A DNA stretch of 64,000 nucleotides. Source: Halalkalibacillus halophilus DSM 18494 (GTDB lineage Bacteria; Bacillota; Bacilli; Bacillales; Alkalibacillaceae). A program made the position numbers and the translations under genes. Positions 34,362 to 42,940 of this stretch are shown here, one piece after another. Position 1 is the stretch's first letter; each line of letters opens with the position of its first letter. The stretch spans positions 7,659 to 71,658 of the forward strand of contig NZ_AUHI01000013.1 of assembly GCF_000423105.1 (NCBI RefSeq), written 5' to 3'. The notes under the pieces are model-generated. The model ran no database searches and had not been told where the DNA came from. It worked only from the letters and a program-made list of their open reading frames with translations.

Positions 34362-34597
34362 GAAGCTGAGACAAATCAAAGTGCTAGCATAAAAATCCGA
34401 ACAAAGCCTATAAAAAGCGGATGAAATAGACGGAGACTCCTGTGGGAAATAGAGCTCAGGTGAGACCCCGGAATGCGTAGCATGAGGAGGCTCACCAGCT
34501 CCCCACGGAAAGCGCAGTCTATTTCAGGAGCGAGTTAGTCGCACCACTTTTTATTGCTCGGATTATTCATGACTACAGACACTTTTGTCCCAGCTTC
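34362..34597. repeat. 236-bp structured inverted-repeat element
   Basis: The intergenic stretch 34326-34607 is filled by one element. Its ends are imperfect inverted repeats, GAAGCTGAGACAAA (34362-34375) and TTTTGTCCCAGCTTC (34583-34597). Nested inside are ATCCGA/TCGGAT, GAAATAGAC/GTCTATTTC, TGTGGG/CCCACG and GGTGAG/CTCACC, so the whole can fold into one long branched hairpin. It is markedly richer in GC than its surroundings. Similar GAGACTCC-TGTGGGA-type elements recur between genes in Bacillaceae as I recall. On the minus strand it ends in TTTTTTATG, so it also can terminate the deoB-pupG-pdp transcript. No coding potential is seen. Confidence 0.75.
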
Positions 34598-34607
34598 GAA
34601 TTGAGCG

Positions 34608-35912
34608 TTATTCAGTAATTGTAGATCTAATTAAACTAGGTGCTTCTACTTCATGTTCAACAATTTGTATATTATCTAATAATTTTGCCTCAATCGAAGA
34701 GACATCTTCTTGATTAGCATAAATTGTTAACAAGGATTCACCTGTTTTTACATAATCACCAATTTTCTTATGCAGTTTCAAACCAACAGCTAAATCAATT
34801 TCTGAATCTTTCGTTTGTCTTCCAGCACCTAATAACATCGCTGCATTTCCAATCTCATCTGCCACAATCTCTTCTACATAACCACTACTTTTAGAAGCTA
34901 ATTCAATTTTGAATTTTGCTTGTGGTAGTTTATCAGGAGAATCTACGACCGTAGGATCTCCACCTTGGGAAGATAAAAATACTTTTAATGTTTCTAATGC
35001 TGAACCATCTTCAATTGCTTTTTCAAGAAGTTTACGTGCTTCTTCAATCGAATCTGCTTTGCCACCAACGACCACCATTTGGCTTGCGAGTGTTAAGGAT
35101 AACTCCGTAAGATCTTCTGGACCATGCCCCTTTAACGTTTCAATAGCTTCTTCTACTTCTAGAGCATTACCTATAGCATGACCTAATGGTTGACTCATAT
35201 CACTAATAACTGCCATTGTATTTCGACCAACATTGTTACCAATCGACACCATAGCTTTAGCTAACTCAACCGATTCTGATTCCTCTTTCATAAATGCTCC
35301 TGCACCAGTTTTAACATCTAATACAATTGCATCAGCTCCGGCTGCGATTTTCTTACTCATGATAGAGCTTGCAATTAACGGAATGGAATTCACCGTTGCA
35401 GTTACATCTCTTAAACCGTATAGTTTTTTATCTGCAGGGGTTAGGTTTCCGGATTGACCTATTACTGAAATTTTATTTTCATTTACAAGCTTAATAAATT
35501 CTTCATTAGTAATCTCAACATGAAATCCAGGTACTGCTTCAAGTTTGTCAATCGTTCCACCAGTGTGACCGAGACCTCTACCACTCATTTTAGCTACTGG
35601 AACACCAACAGAAGCTACAAGCGGAGCTAATACTAACGTTGTCGTATCACCAACTCCACCTGTTGAATGCTTATCTACTTTAATTCCTTCAATTGCTGAA
35701 AGGTCAATAGTGTCACCAGATTCTGCCATGGCAACTGTTAAGGTAGCACGTTCGTCTTCAGTCATGCCGTTAAAATAAATAGCCATTGATAATGCACTTG
35801 CTTGGTAATCTGGAATAGATCCATCAGTATATCCGGTAACAAAGAAATTAATCTCTTCTGTTGTTAATTCGTGTCCGTCTCTTTTCTTCGCAATAATGTC
35901 ATACATTCGCAT
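34608..35912 (-). CDS. pdp: Pyrimidine-nucleoside phosphorylase
   Basis: Phosphorolysis of uridine, thymidine and deoxyuridine to the base and (deoxy)ribose-1-phosphate. The 434-residue protein has the thymidine phosphorylase signature KMSGRGLGHTGGTIDKLE, the phosphate site KHSTGGVGDTT and a C-terminal lipoyl-like domain. GGAGG lies eight bases before the ATG. It follows pupG by 15 bases in a salvage operon with deoB, whose product converts ribose-1-phosphate to ribose-5-phosphate. Confidence 0.95.
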   Translation of the reverse strand: MRMYDIIAKKRDGHELTTEEINFFVTGYTDGSIPDYQASALSMAIYFNGMTEDERATLTVAMAESGDTIDLSAIEGIKVDKHSTGGVGDTTTLVLAPLVASVGVPVAKMSGRGLGHTGGTIDKLEAVPGFHVEITNEEFIKLVNENKISVIGQSGNLTPADKKLYGLRDVTATVNSIPLIASSIMSKKIAAGADAIVLDVKTGAGAFMKEESESVELAKAMVSIGNNVGRNTMAVISDMSQPLGHAIGNALEVEEAIETLKGHGPEDLTELSLTLASQMVVVGGKADSIEEARKLLEKAIEDGSALETLKVFLSSQGGDPTVVDSPDKLPQAKFKIELASKSSGYVEEIVADEIGNAAMLLGAGRQTKDSEIDLAVGLKLHKKIGDYVKTGESLLTIYANQEDVSSIEAKLLDNIQIVEHEVEAPSLIRSTITE

Positions 35913-35927
35913 GGTTTATTCCTCCAC

Positions 35928-36740
35928 TTATACATTCTTAATTATTTCTTTAACTAACTCGATAAACTCTTCTCTTACTTTTTCTGTTGTTTCAATTACC
36001 TCATCATGAGACAGGGGTTGATCTAAAATGCCAGCTGCCATATTAGAAATGCAGGAAATTCCTAACACACGTACACCTGCATGATTAGCTACTATCACTT
36101 CTGGAACGGTAGACATACCAACAGCATCCCCACCTAGAGTTCGCAACATCTTTATTTCACTTCCTGTTTCATATGTTGGTCCGCTATTTCCGACATACAC
36201 ACCTTCTTGTACTTTGTATCCTAACTGATCTGCTGCCTTCTTTGCTATTTCGATCAATGCTGGATCATATGCTTGAGACATATCCGGAAAACGAGGTCCT
36301 ATTTCATCTTGATTCTCTCCAATTAATGGATTGTCCCCGATCATATTAAGATGATCGTTAATAAGCATAAGGTCGCCAGGGTTAAAACTCTCATTTATTC
36401 CGCCAGCAGCATTTGTTACAACTAACTTTTCGATACCAAGAAGTTTCATCACTCGTACTGGAAAGGTTACTTGTTGCAACGAATAACCTTCATAATAATG
36501 AAAACGACCTTGCATCGCAATCACTTTTTTCCCTTGTAGTGTACCAAACACTAACTGTCCTTTGTGGCCTTCCACAGTAGAAGTTGGAAAATGAGGAATA
36601 TCACTATAGGATATAGCAACTGCATCTTCTATTTCATTTGCCAAGACACCTAGTCCAGAACCTAAAATCATACCTATTTCCGGCGTCTCACCATTTAGTT
36701 TATTGGAAACAAATTGTTTTGAATCTTGTAGTTTTTCCAT
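35928..36740 (-). CDS. pupG: Purine-nucleoside phosphorylase, trimeric type
   Basis: Phosphorolysis of guanosine and inosine. The 270-residue protein is of the trimeric PNP family: IGMILGSGLG, MQGRFHYYEGYSL (phosphate and substrate loop), VTNAAGGIN and GMSTVPEVIVANH. It lies between deoB and pdp, 19 bases after deoB. Confidence 0.94.
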   Translation of the reverse strand: MEKLQDSKQFVSNKLNGETPEIGMILGSGLGVLANEIEDAVAISYSDIPHFPTSTVEGHKGQLVFGTLQGKKVIAMQGRFHYYEGYSLQQVTFPVRVMKLLGIEKLVVTNAAGGINESFNPGDLMLINDHLNMIGDNPLIGENQDEIGPRFPDMSQAYDPALIEIAKKAADQLGYKVQEGVYVGNSGPTYETGSEIKMLRTLGGDAVGMSTVPEVIVANHAGVRVLGISCISNMAAGILDQPLSHDEVIETTEKVREEFIELVKEIIKNV

Positions 36741-36759
36741 TATATCGCTAACTCCTTTT

Positions 36760-37935
36760 CTACTTAATATCTTTTAAAAAGCTTGTACCAAATTTCGGCA
36801 TTTGAGTCTTGAAATTCTCTGCAACTGTAGCACCAATATCTGCAAATGTTTTGCGAATAGGTAATTCCTTACCCTCTTGAATACCATTGTGGAATGCTAA
36901 AAGTGGAACATACTCTCTTGTATGGTCTGTCCCATGATGTATCGGATCATTTCCATGGTCAGCTGTTAATATTAATAAATCGTCATCTTTTAATTTGTTT
37001 AAAACTTCCGGTAGACGTTCATCAAAATCTTCCAAAGCTTTTCCGTAACCTTCTGGATCTCTACGATGGCCAAACTTTGCATCAAAGTCGACTAAATTCA
37101 AGAAGTTTAAACCATTAAAATCCTCATCCATAGAAGCTACTAACTTCTCCATGCCATCTGTATTATCATCTGTACGTATTGATTTGGTAACACCTTCATT
37201 ATCGTAAATGTCAGAGATCTTCCCTAAAGCGATTACATCGAAGCCATCATCTTCTAAATCATTCATCACTGTTCTTCCAAATGGTTTTAATGCATAGTCA
37301 TGACGATTGGTTGTACGTTCGAATTCACCATTTTCACCCTTAAACGGACGGGCGATGATTCTACCAATCATATATGGTTCATCCTTTGTGATTTCCCTAA
37401 CAAATTCACAAATCTCATGCAATTCTTTTACAGGAACTACATCCTCATGAGCAGCAATTTGAAGGACGGAATCAGCACTTGTATACACGATTAAATCGCC
37501 TGTATTTATATGATGTTCTCCAAGTTCCTTAATAATTTCAGTACCAGAAGCGGGTTTATTTCCAACGATGTTTCTTCCCGTATGCTCTTCAATTTGTTTC
37601 ACTAAACCATCTGGAAAGCCATCTGGAAAAGTTCGAAATGGTTGATCAATATTCAAACCCATAATCTCCCAGTGACCAGTCATCGTATCTTTACCGACTG
37701 AAGCTTCTTCCATCTTCGTATAATGAGCTAATGGTGAATCAGCTTTTACAATACCATCCACTTCACGTATATTACTTAATCCTAATTTGCCCATGTTAGG
37801 CATAGTCAGACCATTCATATGAGCAGCGATATGCCCTAATGTATCTGCCCCTTCATCGTTAAAATCTTTTGCGTCAGGTGCTTCACCAATCCCAACTGAA
37901 TCCATAACGATTAAAAACACTCTTTTAAAAGTCAT
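36760..37935 (-). CDS. deoB: Phosphopentomutase
   Basis: Interconverts (deoxy)ribose-1- and 5-phosphate. The 391-residue alkaline-phosphatase-superfamily metalloenzyme has the N-terminal metal site MDSVGIGEAPDA, the active-site threonine region KDTMTGHWEIMG, and C-terminal TADHGNDP and HTREYVP. First gene of the deoB-pupG-pdp operon. B. subtilis has drm-pupG at the same place next to xerD and dacF. Confidence 0.95.
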   Translation of the reverse strand: MTFKRVFLIVMDSVGIGEAPDAKDFNDEGADTLGHIAAHMNGLTMPNMGKLGLSNIREVDGIVKADSPLAHYTKMEEASVGKDTMTGHWEIMGLNIDQPFRTFPDGFPDGLVKQIEEHTGRNIVGNKPASGTEIIKELGEHHINTGDLIVYTSADSVLQIAAHEDVVPVKELHEICEFVREITKDEPYMIGRIIARPFKGENGEFERTTNRHDYALKPFGRTVMNDLEDDGFDVIALGKISDIYDNEGVTKSIRTDDNTDGMEKLVASMDEDFNGLNFLNLVDFDAKFGHRRDPEGYGKALEDFDERLPEVLNKLKDDDLLILTADHGNDPIHHGTDHTREYVPLLAFHNGIQEGKELPIRKTFADIGATVAENFKTQMPKFGTSFLKDIK

Positions 37936-38009
37936 CTTTTTTCAACCTCCATTTAAATACTACATGCACCAAATTTAGTGCCTATAAAATATAACACAGA
38001 TGAATTAAT

Positions 38010-38897
38010 TTATGCACGTGGATGAAAATCTTTATATATATCCTTTAATCTTGCTTTAGAAACATGCGTGTAAATTTGTGTCGTCGAAATGTCTACATGA
38101 CCTAACATCTCTTGCACTGCTCTTAAATCAGCCCCATTTTCTAACAAGTGTGTAGCAAAAGAATGTCTTAGCATATGAGGTGTTATTTCCTTATGAATCT
38201 CTTGTTTGATCGCAAGTCCTTTTAAAACCTTCCAAAATCCTTGTCTTCCCATTGGTCTACCATGATGATTGAGAAATAGTTGATCATATGATTGATGTTT
38301 TAATAGCATTGGCCGTGCATGTTCTACGTAATCTTCAATAGCTTTTTGAGCATGTTTTCCTAAAGGGACAATACGCTCTTTCCCCCCTTTACCTGTGATT
38401 CGTACAAACCCCATTAATAAATGAAGATCCTCCGTTTTCAGTGACAAGAGTTCAGAAATTCTAAGTCCCGTTGCGTAGAGTGTTTCAAGCATTGCCTTAT
38501 TTCTTACATCAATAGGTTTGTCCCCTTGTACATCCAAAAGTAATTCTACCTCTTGGTTTGTTAAGACTTTTGGCAGCTTTCTTTCTTGTTTGGGGCTTTC
38601 AACGTGCATCGTAGCATCCGTTTTCAACCCATATTCTCTGATTAAGAATTGGTGAAAGGAACGTAGAGAGCTTAGAATCCTTGCCCGGCTAGCTGGTGAT
38701 TTTCCTTCATGGTGAAGCGCATTAAGATATGATCTTATATGAGATCGATCTACCATCTCCCATTTATCTATTTTCGATTGATCCACGGTATATTGATAAT
38801 ATTTTTTCAAATCTCTTTCATATGCTTGAATGGAATTATTAGCTAATCCTCTTTCAATTTTTAAGAAGTGTATATAATCCTGAATTTCTTCTTTCAT
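38010..38897 (-). CDS. xerD: Site-specific tyrosine recombinase XerD
   Basis: With XerC it resolves chromosome dimers at dif. The 295-residue protein has the SAM-like N-terminal domain and the catalytic set: Arg in YATGLRISELLSL, Lys in GKGGKERIVPLG, His-x-x-Arg in HMLRHSFATHLL, His in LGHVDIS, and nucleophile Tyr in TTQIYTHV. The GTG at 38915 lies in the ribosome binding site GGAGGAGG; the ATG at 38897 is chosen. The gene is housekeeping, not part of a mobile element. Confidence 0.94.
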   Translation of the reverse strand: MKEEIQDYIHFLKIERGLANNSIQAYERDLKKYYQYTVDQSKIDKWEMVDRSHIRSYLNALHHEGKSPASRARILSSLRSFHQFLIREYGLKTDATMHVESPKQERKLPKVLTNQEVELLLDVQGDKPIDVRNKAMLETLYATGLRISELLSLKTEDLHLLMGFVRITGKGGKERIVPLGKHAQKAIEDYVEHARPMLLKHQSYDQLFLNHHGRPMGRQGFWKVLKGLAIKQEIHKEITPHMLRHSFATHLLENGADLRAVQEMLGHVDISTTQIYTHVSKARLKDIYKDFHPRA

Positions 38898-38932
38898 TTT
38901 ACCTACCTCCTCCACAAGAAATTTAGATGAAA

Positions 38933-38962
38933 AAGACCTTTTCTTCTTTTAGAAAAGGTCTT
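38933..38962 (-). terminator. Rho-independent terminator of fur
   Basis: A perfect 12-bp stem AAGACCTTTTCT (38933-38944) with 38951-38962, loop TCTTTT. On the minus strand it is followed by TTTCATC. It falls in the short fur-xerD gap. The small yqzK gene found there in B. subtilis is absent. Confidence 0.85.
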
Positions 38963-38972
38963 ATGTATATAC

Positions 38973-39422
38973 TTATTTATTGTTTTCATTCTGACATTTA
39001 TCACAAATACCGTGAAATGTAAGGCGGTGATCCTTCACATGAAAATTCCAACGGCTTTCAATAATTTTCTCAACATCGCCAAGTAAATCTTCTTCTATTT
39101 CAGTTACTGAACCACATTCAACACATACGAGGTGGTGATGAAAATGTTCAGCGCCCTCTTTTCTTAAGTCGTAACGTGACACTCCATCTCCGAAATTTAT
39201 TTTATCAACTACTTTTAACTCTGATAATAATTCTAATGTACGATATACAGTAGCTAAACCAATTTCTGGAGCCTTATCTTTAACGAGGAGGTAAACATCT
39301 TCAGCACTTAAATGATCTTCTTCATGCTCTAATAAAACTCTAACAGTTGCTTCTCTTTGTGGTGTCAATTTATAACTTTGAGAGTGCAGTTGTTTTTTTA
39401 TAGCTTCCATTCGATTCTCCAC
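38973..39422 (-). CDS. fur: Ferric uptake regulator Fur
   Basis: Iron-responsive repressor. From the GTG at 39422 the protein has 149 residues and begins MENRMEAIKKQLHS, as in B. subtilis Fur; a TTG one codon upstream is an alternative. The winged helix lies at about 10-85 (PEIGLATVYRTL recognition helix). The C-terminal half holds the HHHL metal site and structural zinc pairs C100-x2-C103 and C140-x2-C143. Next to xerD and spoIIM as in relatives. A perfect PerR box lies upstream. Confidence 0.94.
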   Translation of the reverse strand: MENRMEAIKKQLHSQSYKLTPQREATVRVLLEHEEDHLSAEDVYLLVKDKAPEIGLATVYRTLELLSELKVVDKINFGDGVSRYDLRKEGAEHFHHHLVCVECGSVTEIEEDLLGDVEKIIESRWNFHVKDHRLTFHGICDKCQNENNK

Positions 39423-39484
39423 CAAAATTCTCTCCCCTCGTAACTTACTACTTCATTATAAAAAAGGGAAAGAACGGTGTCAAA

Positions 39485-39499
39485 TTATAATGATTATAA
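39485..39499. promoter_or_regulatory. PerR box upstream of fur
   Basis: The 15-mer TTATAATGATTATAA is an exact match to the PerR consensus TTATAATNATTATAA. It sits in a larger perfect palindrome (39482-39502) about 63 bases before the fur start. PerR control of fur is known in B. subtilis. The AT-rich run to 39537 contains weaker inverted repeats. Confidence 0.8.
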
Positions 39500-39537
39500 T
39501 TTATTATTTAATAATTATTATCAAATAATATTAATTA

Positions 39538-40161
39538 TTATTGAAGGTACATCATGAGCGAGCTAGAAATGAAGGCTTCAATAAACGACCCAATGATAAT
39601 CAGTATAAATGCTATTAAATATGTTTTAGCATACATAAGCAGGTATGGAGAAATAGTTTGTTTTTTGGAATTGTTTATAAACAGAGCCTGGACTACTTGG
39701 ATAGAAAAGATCATACTACTCGCAGCAATAAATATATAAGCTGGAATAATCACTAAATTCTGAGGAGCAATACTAACTGTGGATAATAAGAACCCGTTCC
39801 ACGCTAATTGCTGAACTAGAAATCCAACCGTAAATCCAATTACACAACCTTTTAAAAATATAAGAAACCAAACTACTGGTAAACCAATGAAAGACAAACC
39901 AAATAAAAATAAAAACAAACTATACTTACCGTGAGTCATTAAAGCAGAATAGAATAAATCAAGCTTGTTTTGTTCCGATTCGCCCATTACATTAAAATAT
40001 TGTTCAATAAAAAAATAAAGGTCCTGTGATTGTATAAAGGTCAAACTACTAACTAATAGGGATCCAAAAATTATACCGATAATTAGTAAAGTAAATAAAA
40101 ATACAAACATAGGTTCATTTAACCGAATTGGTAGCTTTATGTTTTTTAATAATTGCTTCAT
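39538..40161 (-). CDS. spoIIM: Stage II sporulation protein M
   Basis: Membrane component of the DMP complex (SpoIID, M, P) that drives septal peptidoglycan hydrolysis during engulfment. The 207-residue protein has five to six membrane segments covering most of its length, with a hydrophilic loop near 48-70 (QYFNVMGESEQNKLDL). The ATG at 40161 follows AGGAGGT; a TTG directly before it is an alternative start. Position between nudF and fur matches B. subtilis. Confidence 0.92.
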   Translation of the reverse strand: MKQLLKNIKLPIRLNEPMFVFLFTLLIIGIIFGSLLVSSLTFIQSQDLYFFIEQYFNVMGESEQNKLDLFYSALMTHGKYSLFLFLFGLSFIGLPVVWFLIFLKGCVIGFTVGFLVQQLAWNGFLLSTVSIAPQNLVIIPAYIFIAASSMIFSIQVVQALFINNSKKQTISPYLLMYAKTYLIAFILIIIGSFIEAFISSSLMMYLQ

Positions 40162-40245
40162 CAATAGTAGACCTCCTGATTATCGTAATCTATTAAAGAT
40201 TATGAAACAGGAGATTAGAGTAGAACATAATGTTCTGATTAAAAT

Positions 40246-40797
40246 CTACTTTGTTTTCCAATCGTGTAATAAAAGATAATAAATTGCTTGAATTGTCTTT
40301 GCGTCATGAATTCTTTCTTCAGTAATTAATTGCATAGCTTCCTTTTGATCTACTTCCACAACGTCAACAAATTCATCCTCATCTCCCACATCAGCTCCTA
40401 CTACAAGCTGGATTTGATTAGCTTTATAAATATAAATGATTTCGTCAGCAAACCCTGGGGAAGTGTAATAAGAAATCAAATAATCCACTGAATCAGCTTT
40501 GTACGCCGTTTCCTCTTCTAATTCTCTCAATGCAGTGGTTGCAGGAGTCTCGTTTTTCTCAATTTTTCCTGCGGGAATCTCTAGTATACTCTTTTCCAGC
40601 GGTTTTCTGTACTGCTCTACTAGAACAAGTTTACCCTCTTCTGTAAGAGCAATAACAGCAACTGCTCCAGGGTGGGTAACCAATTCCCTCTTAGATGTTT
40701 TACCATTTGGCAATTGAACTTCATCGACTTGGAGGTCTATTACCTTTCCTTTATATATCTCGTTTGTACTCATTGTTTTTTCTTCATATCTTTTCAT
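40246..40797 (-). CDS. nudF: ADP-ribose pyrophosphatase NudF
   Basis: Nudix hydrolase cleaving ADP-ribose to AMP and ribose-5-phosphate. The 183-residue protein has the Nudix box GKIEKNETPATTALRELEEE, with the expected REL-EE core. The motif YTSPGFADEII downstream of the box is typical of the ADP-ribose branch. It is divergent from the aldo/keto reductase gene (101-base gap). Confidence 0.93.
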   Translation of the reverse strand: MKRYEEKTMSTNEIYKGKVIDLQVDEVQLPNGKTSKRELVTHPGAVAVIALTEEGKLVLVEQYRKPLEKSILEIPAGKIEKNETPATTALRELEEETAYKADSVDYLISYYTSPGFADEIIYIYKANQIQLVVGADVGDEDEFVDVVEVDQKEAMQLITEERIHDAKTIQAIYYLLLHDWKTK

Positions 40798-40898
40798 TTT
40801 AGCACCTACTTTCTAGTGATATAAAACTCGTGTTCTAGCTTATTAGTTGTATTCCAAATTTTTAATTTTTACAATATCATTTAAGGAGGCATTTAACT

Positions 40899-41819
40899 AT
40901 GAAAAAAAGAACACTAGGTCATTCCGAATTAAAAGTATCAGAGATTGGACTTGGATGCATGAACCTTGGAGATTCTCAATCAAATGCAAATGAGGTCATT
41001 TCTACCGCAATAGAACATGGAATTAACTATATTGATACGGCAGATTTATACGGTTTCGGAAATAATGAGAAGATTGTTGGGAAAGCACTTCAAGGTAAAA
41101 GAGACCAAGTCATTTTAGCCACAAAAGGTGGTAACAACTTTGATGCTTCTAGCCAAGATTGGACTTGGGACCCTTCAAAAACCCATATCAAAAACGCTAT
41201 TAAAGACAGTTTATCACGACTTGGCGTTGATTATGTAGATGTATATCAACTACATGGGGGAACAATAGAAGATCCGACAGAGGAAACAATTGAAGCCTTT
41301 GAAGAAATTCAACAAGAAGGTCTAATTAAATACTATGGAATCTCCTCTATCCGCCCAAATGTAATAAACAAGTTCATAGAAAAATCAAATATAACTAGTA
41401 TCATGATGCAATACAGTTTACTAGACCAACGACCAGAAGAGTTTTTCTCACAAATTAGCCAAGCAGGAATATCAGTAGTCGCTCGAGGAGCACTTGGAAA
41501 AGGCATGTTAACGTCCAATGCAATCAAACAATTAGAACGGAAAGGCAAAGACGGATTTTTAGATTATGATTATGACAAATTAAGAGAAAATATTAACCAA
41601 TTACTTTCGGTAGCAGAAAAAGAGGGAGTCTCCGCTCAATCACTTGCTATTCACTATACACTGCATAATCAAGTAGTAGGAAGTTTAGTATTAGGAGCGA
41701 GTGGTCGAGATCAAGTTCTGGAAAATATAAAAGCATATAAGGAGCAACCATCCGAATCCTCCATTGAACAACTAGAATCTATTTTTAAACCGAATTATTA
41801 TGAGAATCATCGTGAGTAA
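40899..41819 (+). CDS. yqkF: Aldo/keto reductase (YqkF type)
   Basis: A 306-residue NADPH-dependent oxidoreductase. It shows the catalytic tetrad context: Asp and Tyr in YIDTADLYGFG, Lys in ILATKGG and His in VYQLHGG. AAGGAGG lies ten bases before the ATG. It is divergent from nudF as yqkF is in B. subtilis. The physiological substrate is unknown. Confidence 0.9.
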   Translation: MKKRTLGHSELKVSEIGLGCMNLGDSQSNANEVISTAIEHGINYIDTADLYGFGNNEKIVGKALQGKRDQVILATKGGNNFDASSQDWTWDPSKTHIKNAIKDSLSRLGVDYVDVYQLHGGTIEDPTEETIEAFEEIQQEGLIKYYGISSIRPNVINKFIEKSNITSIMMQYSLLDQRPEEFFSQISQAGISVVARGALGKGMLTSNAIKQLERKGKDGFLDYDYDKLRENINQLLSVAEKEGVSAQSLAIHYTLHNQVVGSLVLGASGRDQVLENIKAYKEQPSESSIEQLESIFKPNYYENHRE

Positions 41820-41843
41820 ATGAAACTTTCCAACAAACTAAAG

Positions 41844-41892
41844 AACACCGAACTATCCCTAAGTTACTTGGAAAAAGTTCGGTGTTTTATTT
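41844..41892. terminator. Bidirectional terminator between yqkF and yqjP
   Basis: An 11-bp perfect stem AACACCGAACT (41844-41854) with 41876-41886, loop 21 bases, followed by TTATTTT on the plus strand. It separates the convergent yqkF and yqjP. Confidence 0.8.
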
Positions 41893-41896
41893 TCGT

Positions 41897-42874
41897 TCAC
41901 GTTAAGTTACTTAATTCTCTAACTGCCTCATAATAAATCTTACCTTCAAAAGTAACTTTATTCACAAAACCTTGATCCTCTAAGAAATCGAGTTGACCAA
42001 CTGTTTCAGACATCGTTAAACCAAATTGTTTTTCGTAATGCTTAGGAAATAAGAATTTACATATGGTAAATGGAGTTGCTTGATTTTTCTTTAAAAACTG
42101 ATGCACATGGCGCGCTCGCTCAGACTGTTTTTGAAGCCGCTTCTTAATTAACACACTATGACCATTAAATGTTTCACCATGACCAGGCAATATTTCACTA
42201 ATTTCATACGGTAATAACTTTTTCATAGAATCAATATACGAGATTAATGGTTTAGGTCGCTCTTCTCCCAGAGTTTCAGGAGCTTCTAAAATCGGATTAG
42301 AAGATATATGAGCTAGTAAATGATCACCGGCAATTAATTGTTGGGATTTTTCGTTATAAAAAGATAAGTGGCTTTGGGCATGACCAGGTGTCTCTAGTAC
42401 TTTCCAGTTATTTAAGCCAGGAATATAAGCCCCTTCTTGCAATGTGCCCGTCAGCTCCCCTTCCCCACTGAACCTAAGCACGTTTTCTTGTGATTTTTCT
42501 ATCTTACGAAAAGATTCAGGTACATCGAATTGGTCGTATAAGGTATGAAAAAAAGTTATATATGAATCTAGAAAAGTTTTGTCTCTACTAATCCATTTAT
42601 TAACTAGAGGATGACCATATATATGCTGCACATTATAAAAGTTCTGAATTAATCCAGTGTGATCAGGATGATGGTGAGATAAGACGACTTGGTCTATATC
42701 TCTATGATCAATGTCTGCAGCTTTTAATTGTGAAGTTAAGGCATCCCATGCATCAGCTGTTCTTACACCAGCATCAAATAGAGTGAGCGCCTCCCCTTTT
42801 ACCAAATATGCATGTACATCTCCGACTGCATATGGAGTTGGAATCGTTATTTTTAGAATCTCTTCCTGTTGCAT
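41897..42874 (-). CDS. yqjP: MBL-fold metallo-hydrolase (YqjP type)
   Basis: A 325-residue metallo-beta-lactamase-fold hydrolase with the metal motif SHHHPDHTG (about residues 65-73), downstream histidines in ETPGHAQSH and a further ligand in GDHLLAH. The C-terminal region (about 235-325) is an extra helical domain of the type seen in LACTB2-like proteins. Substrate unknown. The name follows synteny with the RocB-like gene next to it. Confidence 0.85.
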   Translation of the reverse strand: MQQEEILKITIPTPYAVGDVHAYLVKGEALTLFDAGVRTADAWDALTSQLKAADIDHRDIDQVVLSHHHPDHTGLIQNFYNVQHIYGHPLVNKWISRDKTFLDSYITFFHTLYDQFDVPESFRKIEKSQENVLRFSGEGELTGTLQEGAYIPGLNNWKVLETPGHAQSHLSFYNEKSQQLIAGDHLLAHISSNPILEAPETLGEERPKPLISYIDSMKKLLPYEISEILPGHGETFNGHSVLIKKRLQKQSERARHVHQFLKKNQATPFTICKFLFPKHYEKQFGLTMSETVGQLDFLEDQGFVNKVTFEGKIYYEAVRELSNLT

Positions 42875-42940
42875 TGTATATCCTCCATTTTGCTACGTAT
42901 TCTATAATTATTATACTACAAAATCATTTGAATGATAATG

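Noticed and set aside
38010..38897. Tyrosine recombinase as a sign of an integrated element
   Set aside because: It is XerD in its conserved place next to fur, deoB and pupG, with no attachment-site duplication or phage genes nearby.
40222..40236. AGAACAT-A-ATGTTCT palindrome between nudF and spoIIM, considered as a LexA box
   Set aside because: The Bacillus LexA box needs GAAC and GTTC separated by four bases; here the spacing is five. It also lacks a T tail on either strand, so it is not called as a terminator.
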